Assembly: GCA_043787975.1 (NCBI GenBank)
Contig: JAYVUK010000040.1
Span: 1-64,000, forward strand
From: JAPLDA01 sp043787975
Lineage (GTDB): Bacteria > Bacteroidota > Bacteroidia > AKYH767-A > 2013-40CM-41-45
Length of the DNA: 64,000 nt
Direction: 5' to 3'
The translations under genes were made by a program, and so were the position numbers. The notes beneath the pieces were generated by a model. That model was not told where the DNA came from, made no database searches, and was given only the letters and a program-made list of their open reading frames with translations. Below, piece after piece: positions 1-7,642 of the stretch. The number at the start of each line of letters is the position of its first letter. Position 1 is the first letter of the stretch.

Positions 1-92
1 GTGGTCAGTTTGCTCCGAAATCCAGTGGTCAGTTTGGAGCGAAAACCAGTGGTCAATTTATCCCGAAATCAGGTGGTCAACTTGAGCGAAAT
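1..92. repeat. Four 24-bp tandem repeats, probable end of an IS21-type element
   Basis: Units start at 1, 25, 49 and 73 and share GTGGTCA(g/a)(t/c)TT...CGAAA. The period is 24 bp in the first three units and the fourth is shorter. Multiple short terminal repeats of this TGGTCA...CCGAAA type are known at the ends of IS21-family elements in Bacteroidota, so the body of the element would lie to the left of the window. Because 24 bp is eight codons, the array stays open as a reading frame and reads into the DUF4160 remnant. The repeats are seen directly; the family name is inferred from memory of such ends. Confidence 0.6.
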
Positions 93-261
93 TTCCACCG
101 TGATCAGTATTCCTGAAGGAAGAAAACTGGCAGGGGATTTTCCCAATGACAAATTAAAATTAGTTGAAGCGTGGATCGAAATTCATAAAGATGAATTAAT
201 AGCTGATTGGAAACTAGCGGTTAGCGGACAACCTGTTTTTAAAATAGAATCCTTAAGATAA
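91..261 (+). pseudogene. DUF4160 protein, 5'-truncated by the repeat array
   Basis: The frame from about residue 31 of the open reading frame resembles the C-terminal half of DUF4160 proteins: a helix with W-x-E-x-H-x-D-E-L followed by a W and the closing K-I-E-x-L motif. Intact DUF4160 proteins are about 80 residues and start with a beta-rich, metal-site-like N-terminal segment that is absent here; repeat sequence occupies its place. DUF4160 genes commonly stand directly before a DUF2442 gene, as here (next gene 6 bp away), a pair often annotated as toxin-antitoxin-like. I infer that an insertion removed the start. A GTG at position 1 keeps the frame open, but it lies inside the repeat and is unlikely to be a native start. 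Confidence 0.6.
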
Positions 262-267
262 AATGCA

Positions 268-501
268 ATGAGAAAAATAATCTTATTGAAAACACTTGAT
301 AGTTTTCAGCTACTTGTAAAATTTGACAATGGCATACAGAAGAAAATAAATGTTGCCTCCTATTTTGACAAACCTGTATTTTCTGTTCTTAAGAACAATG
401 AAGAGTTATTTCAAAAAGTTGAAAATCACCAATACTATATCGGATGGCCTTCTGTCGATTTGGATTTAAGTGCAGATACTCTTTGGCATGATGGAATTTA
501 A
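268..501 (+). CDS. DUF2442 family protein
   Basis: 77 residues from an ATG 6 bp after the DUF4160 remnant. The short beta-strand pattern near the start (P-x-F-S-V-L) and the C-terminal W-P-S-x-D-L-D-x-S-x-D-x-L-W segment fit DUF2442, a small family usually found next to DUF4160. The molecular function is not established; the pair is often treated as a putative toxin-antitoxin-like module. The partner gene here is truncated, so this copy may be a relic, although its own frame is intact. Confidence 0.6.
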   Translation: MRKIILLKTLDSFQLLVKFDNGIQKKINVASYFDKPVFSVLKNNEELFQKVENHQYYIGWPSVDLDLSADTLWHDGI

Positions 502-528
502 AAATCATCAGGTATGAAAATTATGGTG

Positions 529-551
529 GTGTCAGGTGTTTCACCTGACAC
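529..551. repeat. Perfect 10-bp inverted repeat
   Basis: Arms GTGTCAGGTG and CACCTGACAC with a 3-nt loop, about 30 bp after the DUF2442 stop. It could act as a transcription terminator for that gene, but no clear T-run follows. Confidence 0.6.
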
Positions 552-577
552 TTATCTCCCGATTACTTTTTCTTGTC

Positions 578-598
578 ACTTTTCTTTAGAAGAAAAGT
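578..598. repeat. Perfect 9-bp inverted repeat
   Basis: Arms ACTTTTCTT and AAGAAAAGT around TAG, followed by AACCAAAAGAA. This AAAAGTAACCAAAA-type hairpin is a common intergenic element in Bacteroidota genomes. It marks the left edge of a remnant-rich spacer. Confidence 0.5.
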
Positions 599-620
599 AA
601 CCAAAAGAATCGTGCATTAC

Positions 621-710
621 CTAAAGCTTCCTCAGCTTTCAAGCGGTATTTATGTTGCTCGGTTTTTAAACAACAAACAGGAGGGTAATGTTAAGTTTGT
701 TGTTGAGTGA
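621..710 (+). pseudogene. Orphan 3' end of a T9SS-secreted protein gene
   Basis: In one frame the sequence ends in a peptide containing LSSGIYVARF...KFVVE and a TGA at 708-710. This matches the last part of the type A T9SS sorting domain (L-x-x-G-I-Y-x-x-x-x...K-x-x-V). There is no start or preceding sorting-domain sequence; the upstream bases are the hairpins at 529-598. It is best read as the leftover tail of a deleted secreted-protein gene. It is 30 codons long, so chance similarity is possible but unlikely given the motif. Confidence 0.6.
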
Positions 711-936
711 AGATTATTATGCCTTTCATTCCTAACTTGTTCCGGAATCTCTTTATTTTACGGATGCTGAAACAAGTTGAGCATGACAAACAAGTTCTTC
801 ATGACAATAAAATCTGCGAATCTGCGGCTGATTTTTTTCTTTTCTACTGATAAATATACATATTCGCTATTCGTACATTCGTATTGATTCGTAATTAGTA
901 GATATTTAGTAAACTTGCGCTCTCACACAAACCATC
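711..936. other. Spacer with degenerate intergenic repeats
   Basis: No gene seen. It holds fragments of dispersed motifs typical of Bacteroidota spacers: GATGCTGAAACAAGTT..AGCATGACA near 767-787, ATCTGCGAATCTGCGG near 811, and a run of ATTCGTA-like words at 867-893. The apt promoter lies at the right end. Confidence 0.5.
884..917 (+). promoter_or_regulatory. Probable promoter of apt
   Basis: TTG at 884-886 and TAAACTTG at 910-917 with a 23-nt spacer fit the Bacteroidota sigma consensus TTTG / TAnnTTTG, with one mismatch in the -7 box. The predicted start of transcription is about 15 nt before the apt ATG. Confidence 0.5.
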
Positions 937-1467
937 ATGCAATTACAAGAGCGTCTGAAAGCGGTCATTCGCGATGTTCCCGATTTTCCGAAACCGGGAA
1001 TTTTATTTAAGGACATCACTCCGGTTTTACATGACATGAAGTTGTGCAAAGAAGTAGTGAATGGATTTCATCAATCGTTTTCGAAACAAAAAATTGATGG
1101 AATCATTGGTGTTGAAAGCCGGGGATTTTTATTCGGCATGATGCTCGCCGAAAAATTTAATGTTCCTTTTATTCCTGTTCGTAAGCATGGCAAGCTTCCA
1201 TTTAAAACCATTGCTTATAAATACGATTTGGAATATGGTTCTTCCATTGTAGAATTGCATGTGGATGCATTCAAACCGGGAAGCAACATTTTAATTCATG
1301 ATGATTTGCTTGCAACGGGCGGAACAGCAGCAGCGGCGGCGGAGTTGGTAAAAATGCTCGATGGAAATGTGGCAGGTTTTGCGTTTCTTATCGGCCTGGA
1401 TTTTTTAAAAGGAAAAGAAGTGCTGAAAAAGCACAGCGATAAAATTGTTACATTGATAGATTATTAG
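937..1467 (+). CDS. apt: Adenine phosphoribosyltransferase
   Basis: Cytosolic purine-salvage enzyme that converts adenine and PRPP to AMP and pyrophosphate. The 176-residue length is normal. The N-terminal R-D-V-P-D-F-P-K-P-G-I-x-F-K-D-I-T-P segment is characteristic of Apt. The type I PRT PRPP-binding loop is I-L-I-H-D-D-L-L-A-T-G-G-T at about residues 117-129, with the E-S-R-G-F substrate loop near residue 62. The gene has its own promoter and is followed by a strong palindrome at 1467-1527 that overlaps its stop codon region, so it is probably monocistronic. Confidence 0.97.
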   Translation: MQLQERLKAVIRDVPDFPKPGILFKDITPVLHDMKLCKEVVNGFHQSFSKQKIDGIIGVESRGFLFGMMLAEKFNVPFIPVRKHGKLPFKTIAYKYDLEYGSSIVELHVDAFKPGSNILIHDDLLATGGTAAAAAELVKMLDGNVAGFAFLIGLDFLKGKEVLKKHSDKIVTLIDY

Positions 1468-1527
1468 CCACCGATTCCACAGATTGTCACAGATTTATTT
1501 TCTGTGATAATCTGTGGAATCGGTGGC
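1467..1527. repeat. 61-bp near-perfect palindrome after apt
   Basis: 27-bp arms (GCCACCGATTCCACAGATT... and its complement) with one mismatch and a 7-nt T-rich loop. It begins at the last base of the apt stop codon. Such CCGATTCCACAGATT palindromes are dispersed in Bacteroidota. It probably works as a terminator or mRNA-end stabiliser. Confidence 0.8.
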
Positions 1528-1565
1528 GAAAAGAATAACTCCAATAATTACTTAAAACACTATTC

Positions 1566-2705
1566 ATGGATTTTAGCTTGACAGAAAATCAATTGATGAT
1601 TACCGAAACGGTGAAGAAGTTTTGCGAAGCTCACATCAAACCGGATATGATGAAATGGGACGAAGAACAGATTTTTCCCGTGGAAGTTTTTAAAAAGCTC
1701 GGAGAACTTGGATTGATGGGCGTTCTCGTTCCGCAGGAATACGGAGGATCTGGACTCGGTTATTTTGAATATGTCACGGCGATTTCAGAAGTGTCAAAAG
1801 TTTGTGGTTCCATTGGTTTGTCATTGGCTGCGCACAATTCACTTTGCACGGGACACATTCTTCAATTCGGAAATGAAGAACAGAAGAAAAAATATTTGCC
1901 CAAGCTTGCAACAGCAGAATGGATCGGAGCGTGGGGACTTACTGAACCCGGAACAGGTTCCGATGCAGGAAACATGTCATGCGTTGCAAAAGCGGACGGA
2001 GATGATTTTATTTTGAATGGAACAAAATGCTGGATCACACATGGGAAGTCGGGTGATGTTGCAGTTGTCATAGCAAGGACAGGAGAAAAAGGTGACTCGC
2101 ATGGAATGTCTGCTTTCATTGTGGAGAAGGGAACGAAAGGGTTTTCCGGAGGAAGAAAGGAAAATAAGTTAGGGATGCGTGCATCAGAAACCACGGAAAT
2201 GATTTTTGATAATTGCCGTGTTCACAAAAGCCAGGTGATGGGAAAAGTAGGCGAAGGTTTTGTACAATCGCTGAAAGTGCTTGATGGTGGCCGCATTTCC
2301 ATTGCTGCCCTTGCTTTGGGAATTGCAAAAGGTGCGTATGAAGCCGCATTAAAATATTCGAAAGAGCGTCACCAGTTTGGAAAACCGATTTCAGAATTTC
2401 AAGGTATTTCTTTTAAACTCGCTGATATGAAAACACAAATTGAAGCAGCGGAGTTGCTTACTTTTCAGGCAGCAGATTTAAAAAACAGAGGTCAAAAAGT
2501 TACGAAGGAAAGTGCTTTTGCTAAATATTATGCTTCTGAAGTATCCGTGAGAGTCTCTACAGATGCTGTGCAAATTTTCGGTGGCTACGGCTACACGAAA
2601 GATTTTCCGGTCGAAAAATTTTACCGCGACTCGAAGCTTTGCACCATCGGAGAAGGTACTTCTGAAATTCAGAAACTAGTGATTGCAAGAGAGCTTCTGA
2701 AGTAA
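1566..2705 (+). CDS. Acyl-CoA dehydrogenase, short/medium-chain type
   Basis: FAD enzyme that makes the trans-2,3 double bond in acyl-CoA, the first step of beta-oxidation, passing electrons to ETF. At 379 residues it has the standard three-domain form: N-terminal helical domain to about 115, beta domain (W-x-L-T-E-P-G-x-G-S-D at about 121-133), and C-terminal helical domain. The catalytic base is the Glu of G-E-G-T-S-E-I-Q (E363). R-x-x-F-G-K-P near 271 is the C-terminal domain signature. It resembles butyryl-CoA dehydrogenases most. A second, larger family member lies at 52220-54022. Neighbours do not form a fatty-acid operon. Confidence 0.93.
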   Translation: MDFSLTENQLMITETVKKFCEAHIKPDMMKWDEEQIFPVEVFKKLGELGLMGVLVPQEYGGSGLGYFEYVTAISEVSKVCGSIGLSLAAHNSLCTGHILQFGNEEQKKKYLPKLATAEWIGAWGLTEPGTGSDAGNMSCVAKADGDDFILNGTKCWITHGKSGDVAVVIARTGEKGDSHGMSAFIVEKGTKGFSGGRKENKLGMRASETTEMIFDNCRVHKSQVMGKVGEGFVQSLKVLDGGRISIAALALGIAKGAYEAALKYSKERHQFGKPISEFQGISFKLADMKTQIEAAELLTFQAADLKNRGQKVTKESAFAKYYASEVSVRVSTDAVQIFGGYGYTKDFPVEKFYRDSKLCTIGEGTSEIQKLVIARELLK

Positions 2706-2726
2706 TATAAACTTCTGCTGAAATTA

Positions 2727-2823
2727 TTAACCGCAAAGTGCGCAAAGAAAACTTTCGCAAAGATCGCAAAGAAGGAAAAACCTTAGCGTTCTTGGCGCGT
2801 TTCTTAGCGCACTTTGCGGTTAA
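2727..2823. repeat. 97-bp imperfect palindrome between convergent genes
   Basis: Outer arms of 24 bp (TTAACCGCAAAGTGCGCAAA... and complement) with several internal GCAAAG / CTTAGCG words that can also pair. GCAAAG-rich palindromes of this kind are dispersed in Bacteroidota. It lies between the stop codons of two convergent genes and may act as a bidirectional terminator; it could also be a small REP/MITE-like element. Confidence 0.8.
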
Positions 2824-2843
2824 AATATTTTAGGATAAAAATC

Positions 2844-3386
2844 TTAGAATGGAATAATCATGTATCCTTTTTGTTCCAGCGGAGCTGTCGGAACATTGTC
2901 GAACAAAGCGCTTTCAGCAGCTTGCTTTGCTTTTGTGAGAAGATATTCATTCTGCGTCGTAGAGCCTTTTCCTCCCGGTATTGCCCTAATAACATGACCA
3001 TACTTGTTAACCGTTACATCCACAACAACGGTTCCTTTGTCCTGTGTAAGATTGCTGACTAACGGAGCTTTGCTAATGGTTCTATCTGCTACTTTGTAAC
3101 GAACGAGATAAGGATCAGCCATGATTTGTTTTTCACCTGTTTCTCTTCTTGCAATTTCTGTAGTTGCAGGTTTTGAAGTCTCAGCCGATTCACTGAAAAT
3201 AATTGATGATACTTCAGCAACATTCAGCTTCATTACATTTCCTTTGAATTCAAAACTGATGACTCCGTCTTTTAAAGACTGGACCTTGCCATTCATTTTC
3301 TCTCCCGATTTTAAATTTACGGTATGTTGAGCATAGGATGATACGGAAAGTAGAGCTATGATAAATGCAACTAATATTTTTTTCAT
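2844..3386 (-). CDS. Secreted protein with TonB C-terminal-like domain
   Basis: 180 residues starting at the ATG at 3386 (M-K-K-I-L-V-A-F), which gives a clear signal peptide ending in S-Y-A-Q; the longer open frame to 3422 would add an unlikely hydrophilic leader. Residues about 20-60 form a small beta-rich region with a K-S-G-E-K-x-x-G-K pattern. The C-terminal 75 residues look like the TonB C-terminal fold (G-T-V-V-V-D-V-T-V-N-K-x-G-x-V, then A-x-x-A-A-x-x-A-x-F). There is no N-terminal membrane anchor with a proline-rich spanner, so it is not a classical TonB. Periplasmic; the role is unknown. Confidence 0.7.
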   Translation of the reverse strand: MKKILVAFIIALLSVSSYAQHTVNLKSGEKMNGKVQSLKDGVISFEFKGNVMKLNVAEVSSIIFSESAETSKPATTEIARRETGEKQIMADPYLVRYKVADRTISKAPLVSNLTQDKGTVVVDVTVNKYGHVIRAIPGGKGSTTQNEYLLTKAKQAAESALFDNVPTAPLEQKGYMIIPF

Positions 3387-3575
3387 TTTCTTTGTTTTTA
3401 AGTATGAACTTAGAAAGTGCATGGTACTAATTCCTGATTGTATTTTGAATCATGCACATCTGATAAGCGTTTATTCCTCAAAAATATTTTAAATTCCCGA
3501 CACTTATTTTTCCTCCCTTTGAAATTTACTAACACATTCTGACAAAATCATTACAGAGGTTTGAAAAATAAATTC

Positions 3576-3583
3576 TACTTTTG
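3576..3583 (+). promoter_or_regulatory. -7 box of the 3614 gene
   Basis: TACTTTTG fits TAnnTTTG exactly and leaves a leader of about 25 nt. No TTTG at the right -33 distance was found, so the full promoter is not certain. Confidence 0.4.
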
Positions 3584-3613
3584 AACCGCTAACTAATTAA
3601 TACTAAAAAAATC

Positions 3614-4972
3614 ATGAGAAAAAATCTACTTTTAATTGCTTTACTTTTAAGTAATGTGATTGCTTATTCGCAATCATGGACGATGCAAAATTCTGCGTTT
3701 ACAGTGCCGGCTACATATCCCTTCGACATATCAATATCGTTGGCTGATTCCAACGCTGTTTGGGCTGTTGGCCGTGATGGTTCAGGAACCAATGCGGGTA
3801 TCCAGGAATGTACGCACACCGCTAACGCAGGTGCTTTATGGACAGTGACAACTGTGACTACAGATACCAATTTCCAATTTTCAGGAATTGCTGCAATAAG
3901 TGACAGTGAGGCTTATGCGATGATGTTTAACAACACAGTCGGATCAGGCGGAGCAATTTATAAAACAAGAGATGCCGGAGCTACCTGGGTTCAATCAGGT
4001 GCAGGAAGTATTTTTGATGCCAATTCTTTTCCTGATATTATTTACTTCAAAGATCAGTTAAGCGGTATTGCAATCGGTGACCCGAACAATGGCTACTTCG
4101 AGATTTATCTGACCATTGATTCAGGAGGTACCTGGACAAGAATTCCACAGGTAAACATTGCGAATCCTTTGTCAGGAGAATTCGGTATCATTAACGATTA
4201 TGCTGTGTATGGTACCAGCTTGTGGTTTGGAACAAATAAAGGAAGGGTTTACCGTACTGTAAATTCAGGTTTGAATTGGACGGCAGCTACCTGCGGGCCG
4301 GCAGCAAATACAATTACAACATTGACATTCTCGACTCCAACTAACGGACTTGCAATCAGTACTACCACAGCGGGTGTATCAACAGTTTACAGGTCTTCCG
4401 ATGGCGGACTTACCTGGACTTTATTAGCACCGAGCGGACCGATCTTTATGAATACGTTAAAAAATATGCCCGGTACTTTTTCTATGTTAAGTTGCGGAGC
4501 AAGTACTGCAGGAAGAGGAAGTTCATACAGTACTGATTTTGGAACTACCTGGACGTTGATTGACACTGCAGGTTCCGGTACAACACAGGGATATACAGAG
4601 ATGGAATTTTTAAATTCAAACATCGGATGGGCCGGCGGATTTAATGTTGACTCTACGTCAGATGGTATTTACAAATATGTTCCTGGTGGACCGTTGAGCG
4701 TTCCGGCTATTGTAAAATCAATGGCAGATGTAACCGTTTATCCAAATCCGGCTTCCGGTCAATTTTATCTGCATCTCAACCAGTTGAGAAAAGCAGATTT
4801 GACTATTCAGCTTTTTGATCTATTCGGAAAAGAGGTTTATTCTGAAGTACTGACAGGTGCTTCCGGTATCATTAATAAAACCGTACATGTGCCAAACCTT
4901 GCAAAAGGAATTTATACACTGAGAACAGAAGATGGAAATTCTTCTTCTGTTTCAAAGGTGATCCTTCAATAG
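3614..4972 (+). CDS. T9SS-secreted sortilin/BNR-repeat protein
   Basis: 452 residues with a signal peptide ending near residue 19 (I-A-Y-S-Q). Residues about 25-360 contain repeated Asp-box/BNR-like strands (S-D-G-G-L-T-W-T, R-D-A-G-A-T-W-V, I-D-S-G-G-T-W-T), typical of the sortilin/Vps10 and photosystem-assembly-factor-like propellers. The last 75 residues are a type A T9SS sorting domain: V-Y-P-N-P-A-S-G...L-F-D-L-F-G-K...L-A-K-G-I-Y-T-L-R. It is therefore exported and likely attached to the cell surface or released. It is a paralog of the gene at 55604-56983. Substrate unknown. A strong terminator follows. Confidence 0.9.
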   Translation: MRKNLLLIALLLSNVIAYSQSWTMQNSAFTVPATYPFDISISLADSNAVWAVGRDGSGTNAGIQECTHTANAGALWTVTTVTTDTNFQFSGIAAISDSEAYAMMFNNTVGSGGAIYKTRDAGATWVQSGAGSIFDANSFPDIIYFKDQLSGIAIGDPNNGYFEIYLTIDSGGTWTRIPQVNIANPLSGEFGIINDYAVYGTSLWFGTNKGRVYRTVNSGLNWTAATCGPAANTITTLTFSTPTNGLAISTTTAGVSTVYRSSDGGLTWTLLAPSGPIFMNTLKNMPGTFSMLSCGASTAGRGSSYSTDFGTTWTLIDTAGSGTTQGYTEMEFLNSNIGWAGGFNVDSTSDGIYKYVPGGPLSVPAIVKSMADVTVYPNPASGQFYLHLNQLRKADLTIQLFDLFGKEVYSEVLTGASGIINKTVHVPNLAKGIYTLRTEDGNSSSVSKVILQ

Positions 4973-4990
4973 ATAGAATTTTATTTTTTT

Positions 4991-5022
4991 AAAAGCCATC
5001 CGCCTTTTGGCGGATGGCTTTT
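4991..5022 (+). terminator. Rho-independent terminator
   Basis: Perfect 14-bp stem (AAAAGCCATCCGCC / GGCGGATGGCTTTT) with a TTTT loop, followed by T residues. It ends transcription of the T9SS gene just before the next promoter. Confidence 0.93.
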
Positions 5023-5025
5023 TCA

Positions 5026-5058
5026 TTGTCGACTAAAAAAATTTATCGTGTATCTTTG
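5026..5058 (+). promoter_or_regulatory. Promoter of the ABC exporter gene
   Basis: TTG at 5026-5028 and TATCTTTG at 5051-5058 with a 22-nt spacer, an exact -7 match. It starts directly after the terminator at 4991-5022 and gives a short leader before the ATG at 5079. Confidence 0.75.
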
Positions 5059-5078
5059 CCGACGAATAAAATAGTTCC

Positions 5079-6875
5079 ATGAAAATTCTTTTTAATTACT
5101 TAGGTAAATACAAGCCACTTGTTTTACTCGTGTTGGTTTTAGCCACCGTGAACCAGGTTTTCAGCATGATGGATCCACTCATCCTCGGTAAGATGATTGA
5201 CCGGTATGCAAGCCGTTTTAAGGACCTGACACAAGCCCAATCTTTCGAGGGAGTTTTATATTTCCTACTCGCATTAATCGGGGTAGCGATGGTTTCCCGT
5301 ATTGCGAAAAATTTCCAGGATTATTTTCTGAATGTGGTGGTTCAGAAAGTGGGTGCGCAGATTTATTCTGACGGCATCAGCCATTCCCTCGAACTTCCGT
5401 ATTCCGTTTTCGAAGACCAACGAAGTGGTGAAACACTTGGGAAATTGCAGAAGGTGAGAACGGATGTTGAACGTATCCTGAATGCGTTCATCAACATACT
5501 CTTTAGCTCCTTGATTGGAATTGTGGTGGTGGTGATTTACGCGATTAAAGTTTATTGGATCATTGCACCGATTTATTTTTCTGCGATTCCGATCATCGGC
5601 ATTCTCAGTTCGGTGCTGAGTAAAAAAATTAAAAAGATGCAAAAGGTGATCGTAGCAGAAACCACAGCGCTGGCAGGAACTACCACCGAATCACTTCGCA
5701 ACATTGAATTGGTAAAGAGTCTCGGGTTGTCGCAACAGGAAATCAATCGGCTGAACAGCACCACCAATAAAATTCTTCAGCTTGAATTAAAAAAAGTCCG
5801 TTATATAAGGAGCCTGAGTTTTGTGCAGGGAACGTGTGTCAATCTCCTTCGCGTAACCATCCTGGGGGTGATGATGTATCTCATCTTCTCGCAAAAAATT
5901 ACAGTCGGTCAATTTATGACGATGTTTATTTATAGCTTTTTCATTTTCGGACCACTGCAGGAAATGGGAAACATCATCAACATTTACAGGGAAACAGAAG
6001 TGTCGCTGAAAAATTTTGAAGACATTTTAAATACGAAACGCGAACCGAAGCCGACGAATCCGATTCCTGTCTCAACCTTGGAAACCTTGCGTTTCGATAA
6101 TGTTGCTTTCAAACACCAGAGTGCAACTCACAATGCGATTGAGAATATATCTTTTAGTGTGAAGAAAGGTGAAACAGTTGCATTTGTAGGACCTTCCGGT
6201 GCGGGGAAGTCAACCTTAGTGAAGTTGTTGGTTGGATTGTATCGCCCGGCGTCCGGAAAAATATTTTATAATGATCACGCAGGTGATACCATTGATCTCG
6301 ATCAGTTACGTGAACAAATTGGCTTTGTAACACAAGACACTCAGCTTTTCTCCGGAAACATTCGGGAGAATTTACTGTTCGTAAACCCGGAAGCAACGGA
6401 TGAAATGTGTATGGAAGTATTACAGAGGGCCTCCTGCCAGAGTTTGTTAGCACGAGCTGACAAAGGGTTGGATACGGTGATTGGAGAAGGCGGAGTAAAA
6501 GTTTCGGGAGGAGAGAAACAACGATTATCCATTGCGCGTGCTTTGTTGCGTCAACCGAACCTGTTAGTTTTCGATGAAGCAACTTCATCACTCGATTCGC
6601 TTACGGAAGAGGAAATCACGGACACCATTCGCGCACTTTCTGTTCAGCGTGAGCACATCACCATTCTTATTGCTCATCGTCTTTCAACCATCATGCATGC
6701 TGATCGGATTTATGTTCTTGAACGCGGACAGGTAATCGAATCAGGTTCGCACACTCAATTACTGGAGCTTACCGGATTGTATTATGCAATGTGGCGTCAG
6801 CAAATCGGAGAGCGTAAGCGTATCGTGATTCCTGCCGGAAACGGGCAGCAGTCGAAGGCGACAGTGAATAACTAA
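5079..6875 (+). CDS. ABC exporter half-transporter (MsbA/multidrug type)
   Basis: 598 residues with a fused membrane and ATPase domain, the form that works as a homodimer in the inner membrane to export lipids or drugs. About six membrane helices lie within residues 12-305. The ATPase domain has Walker A G-P-S-G-A-G-K-S-T (about 371-379), the Q-loop V-T-Q-D-T-Q, signature V-S-G-G-E-K-Q-R, Walker B L-L-V-F-D-E-A-T-S-S-L-D (about 494-505) and the H-loop I-A-H-R-L-S-T. All catalytic elements are present. It stands alone under its own promoter, so the substrate cannot be inferred from neighbours. Confidence 0.92.
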   Translation: MKILFNYLGKYKPLVLLVLVLATVNQVFSMMDPLILGKMIDRYASRFKDLTQAQSFEGVLYFLLALIGVAMVSRIAKNFQDYFLNVVVQKVGAQIYSDGISHSLELPYSVFEDQRSGETLGKLQKVRTDVERILNAFINILFSSLIGIVVVVIYAIKVYWIIAPIYFSAIPIIGILSSVLSKKIKKMQKVIVAETTALAGTTTESLRNIELVKSLGLSQQEINRLNSTTNKILQLELKKVRYIRSLSFVQGTCVNLLRVTILGVMMYLIFSQKITVGQFMTMFIYSFFIFGPLQEMGNIINIYRETEVSLKNFEDILNTKREPKPTNPIPVSTLETLRFDNVAFKHQSATHNAIENISFSVKKGETVAFVGPSGAGKSTLVKLLVGLYRPASGKIFYNDHAGDTIDLDQLREQIGFVTQDTQLFSGNIRENLLFVNPEATDEMCMEVLQRASCQSLLARADKGLDTVIGEGGVKVSGGEKQRLSIARALLRQPNLLVFDEATSSLDSLTEEEITDTIRALSVQREHITILIAHRLSTIMHADRIYVLERGQVIESGSHTQLLELTGLYYAMWRQQIGERKRIVIPAGNGQQSKATVNN

Positions 6876-6878
6876 ATC

Positions 6879-6923
6879 AGTAGCAGTAAGCAGTTGCAGT
6901 AGGCAGTCCTGCTTACTGCTACT
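6879..6923. repeat. Perfect 15-bp inverted repeat of CAGTA words
   Basis: Arms AGTAGCAGTAAGCAG / CTGCTTACTGCTACT with GCAGTAGGCAGT-type words between them. It lies 3 bp after the exporter stop codon. CAGTAGGCAGT repeats are dispersed in Bacteroidota spacers; here it may terminate the exporter transcript. Confidence 0.75.
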
Positions 6924-6951
6924 GCCTCCTGCCGCTTTGAATTTTTAAAGT

Positions 6952-7596
6952 ATGATCCAGGAATTCAGCAAACTGCTTCGTCATCGCTTGTCACTTCCGC
7001 TTCCCGGGCGCGATGCACAATTGCGGATGGCGCATGCAGAGCGGAAAATTAATTTAGCACGTTTCAAAATTCCCCAGGATGCAAAATGGGGGAGCGTGCT
7101 GATTCTTTTTTATGAAGAAGAAAATAAAATCAAGTTCCCGCTTATTCTGCGACCCGAGTATGATGGAGTGCATAGTGGCCAAGTCGGATTTCCCGGAGGT
7201 AAGTTTGAATCTTCCGATGAAAATTTAGTGGCCACCGCTTTGCGTGAAACCAACGAGGAAATCGGAGTCGTTACAAGCGATGTGGAAATAGTAGGAAAAC
7301 TGACTGAACTCTATATTCCTCCCAGCAATTTTTTAGTTCATCCGCATGTCGGTAAAATAAATTACAAACCTTCCTTTTTTCCAGATGAAAAGGAGGTGAT
7401 GAAAGTGATTGATGTTTCCCTGGATGATCTGATGAATGAACACACGGTCAATGAAAAGAAAATCAAACTCAGTAACGGGCTTCAAATCAGTTCACCGTAT
7501 TTCGATTTTCAGGGACATGCAGTGTGGGGAGCCACAGCCATGATCTTAAGCGAACTCAAAACAATTTTAAGGGAAATGGACGGGTCGCTCATGTGA
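6952..7596 (+). CDS. NUDIX hydrolase, CoA pyrophosphatase (NudL) type
   Basis: 214 residues. The NUDIX box runs G-G-K-F-E-S-S-D-x7-L-R-E-T-N-E-E-I-G at about 83-106. The first acidic position is Asp, as in NudL proteins, and the preceding R-P-E-x-D-x-x-x-S-G-Q-V-x-F-P-G-G stretch matches the CoA-pyrophosphatase signature. The family cleaves CoA and its derivatives to 3',5'-ADP and phosphopantetheine. It probably acts in the cytosol in CoA turnover. All catalytic R-E-x-x-E-E residues are present. Confidence 0.85.
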   Translation: MIQEFSKLLRHRLSLPLPGRDAQLRMAHAERKINLARFKIPQDAKWGSVLILFYEEENKIKFPLILRPEYDGVHSGQVGFPGGKFESSDENLVATALRETNEEIGVVTSDVEIVGKLTELYIPPSNFLVHPHVGKINYKPSFFPDEKEVMKVIDVSLDDLMNEHTVNEKKIKLSNGLQISSPYFDFQGHAVWGATAMILSELKTILREMDGSLM

Positions 7597-7642
7597 AAAA
7601 ATTTTATCACGGGGAAAACATTTAACTTCACAAAAAATATTT

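Noticed and set aside
1..92. CRISPR-like short repeats
   Set aside because: Direct 24-bp tandem units without spacers; fits an insertion-sequence end better.
1862..2349. Long minus-strand open frames inside the acyl-CoA dehydrogenase gene
   Set aside because: Shadow frames of a clear coding sequence with no family features.
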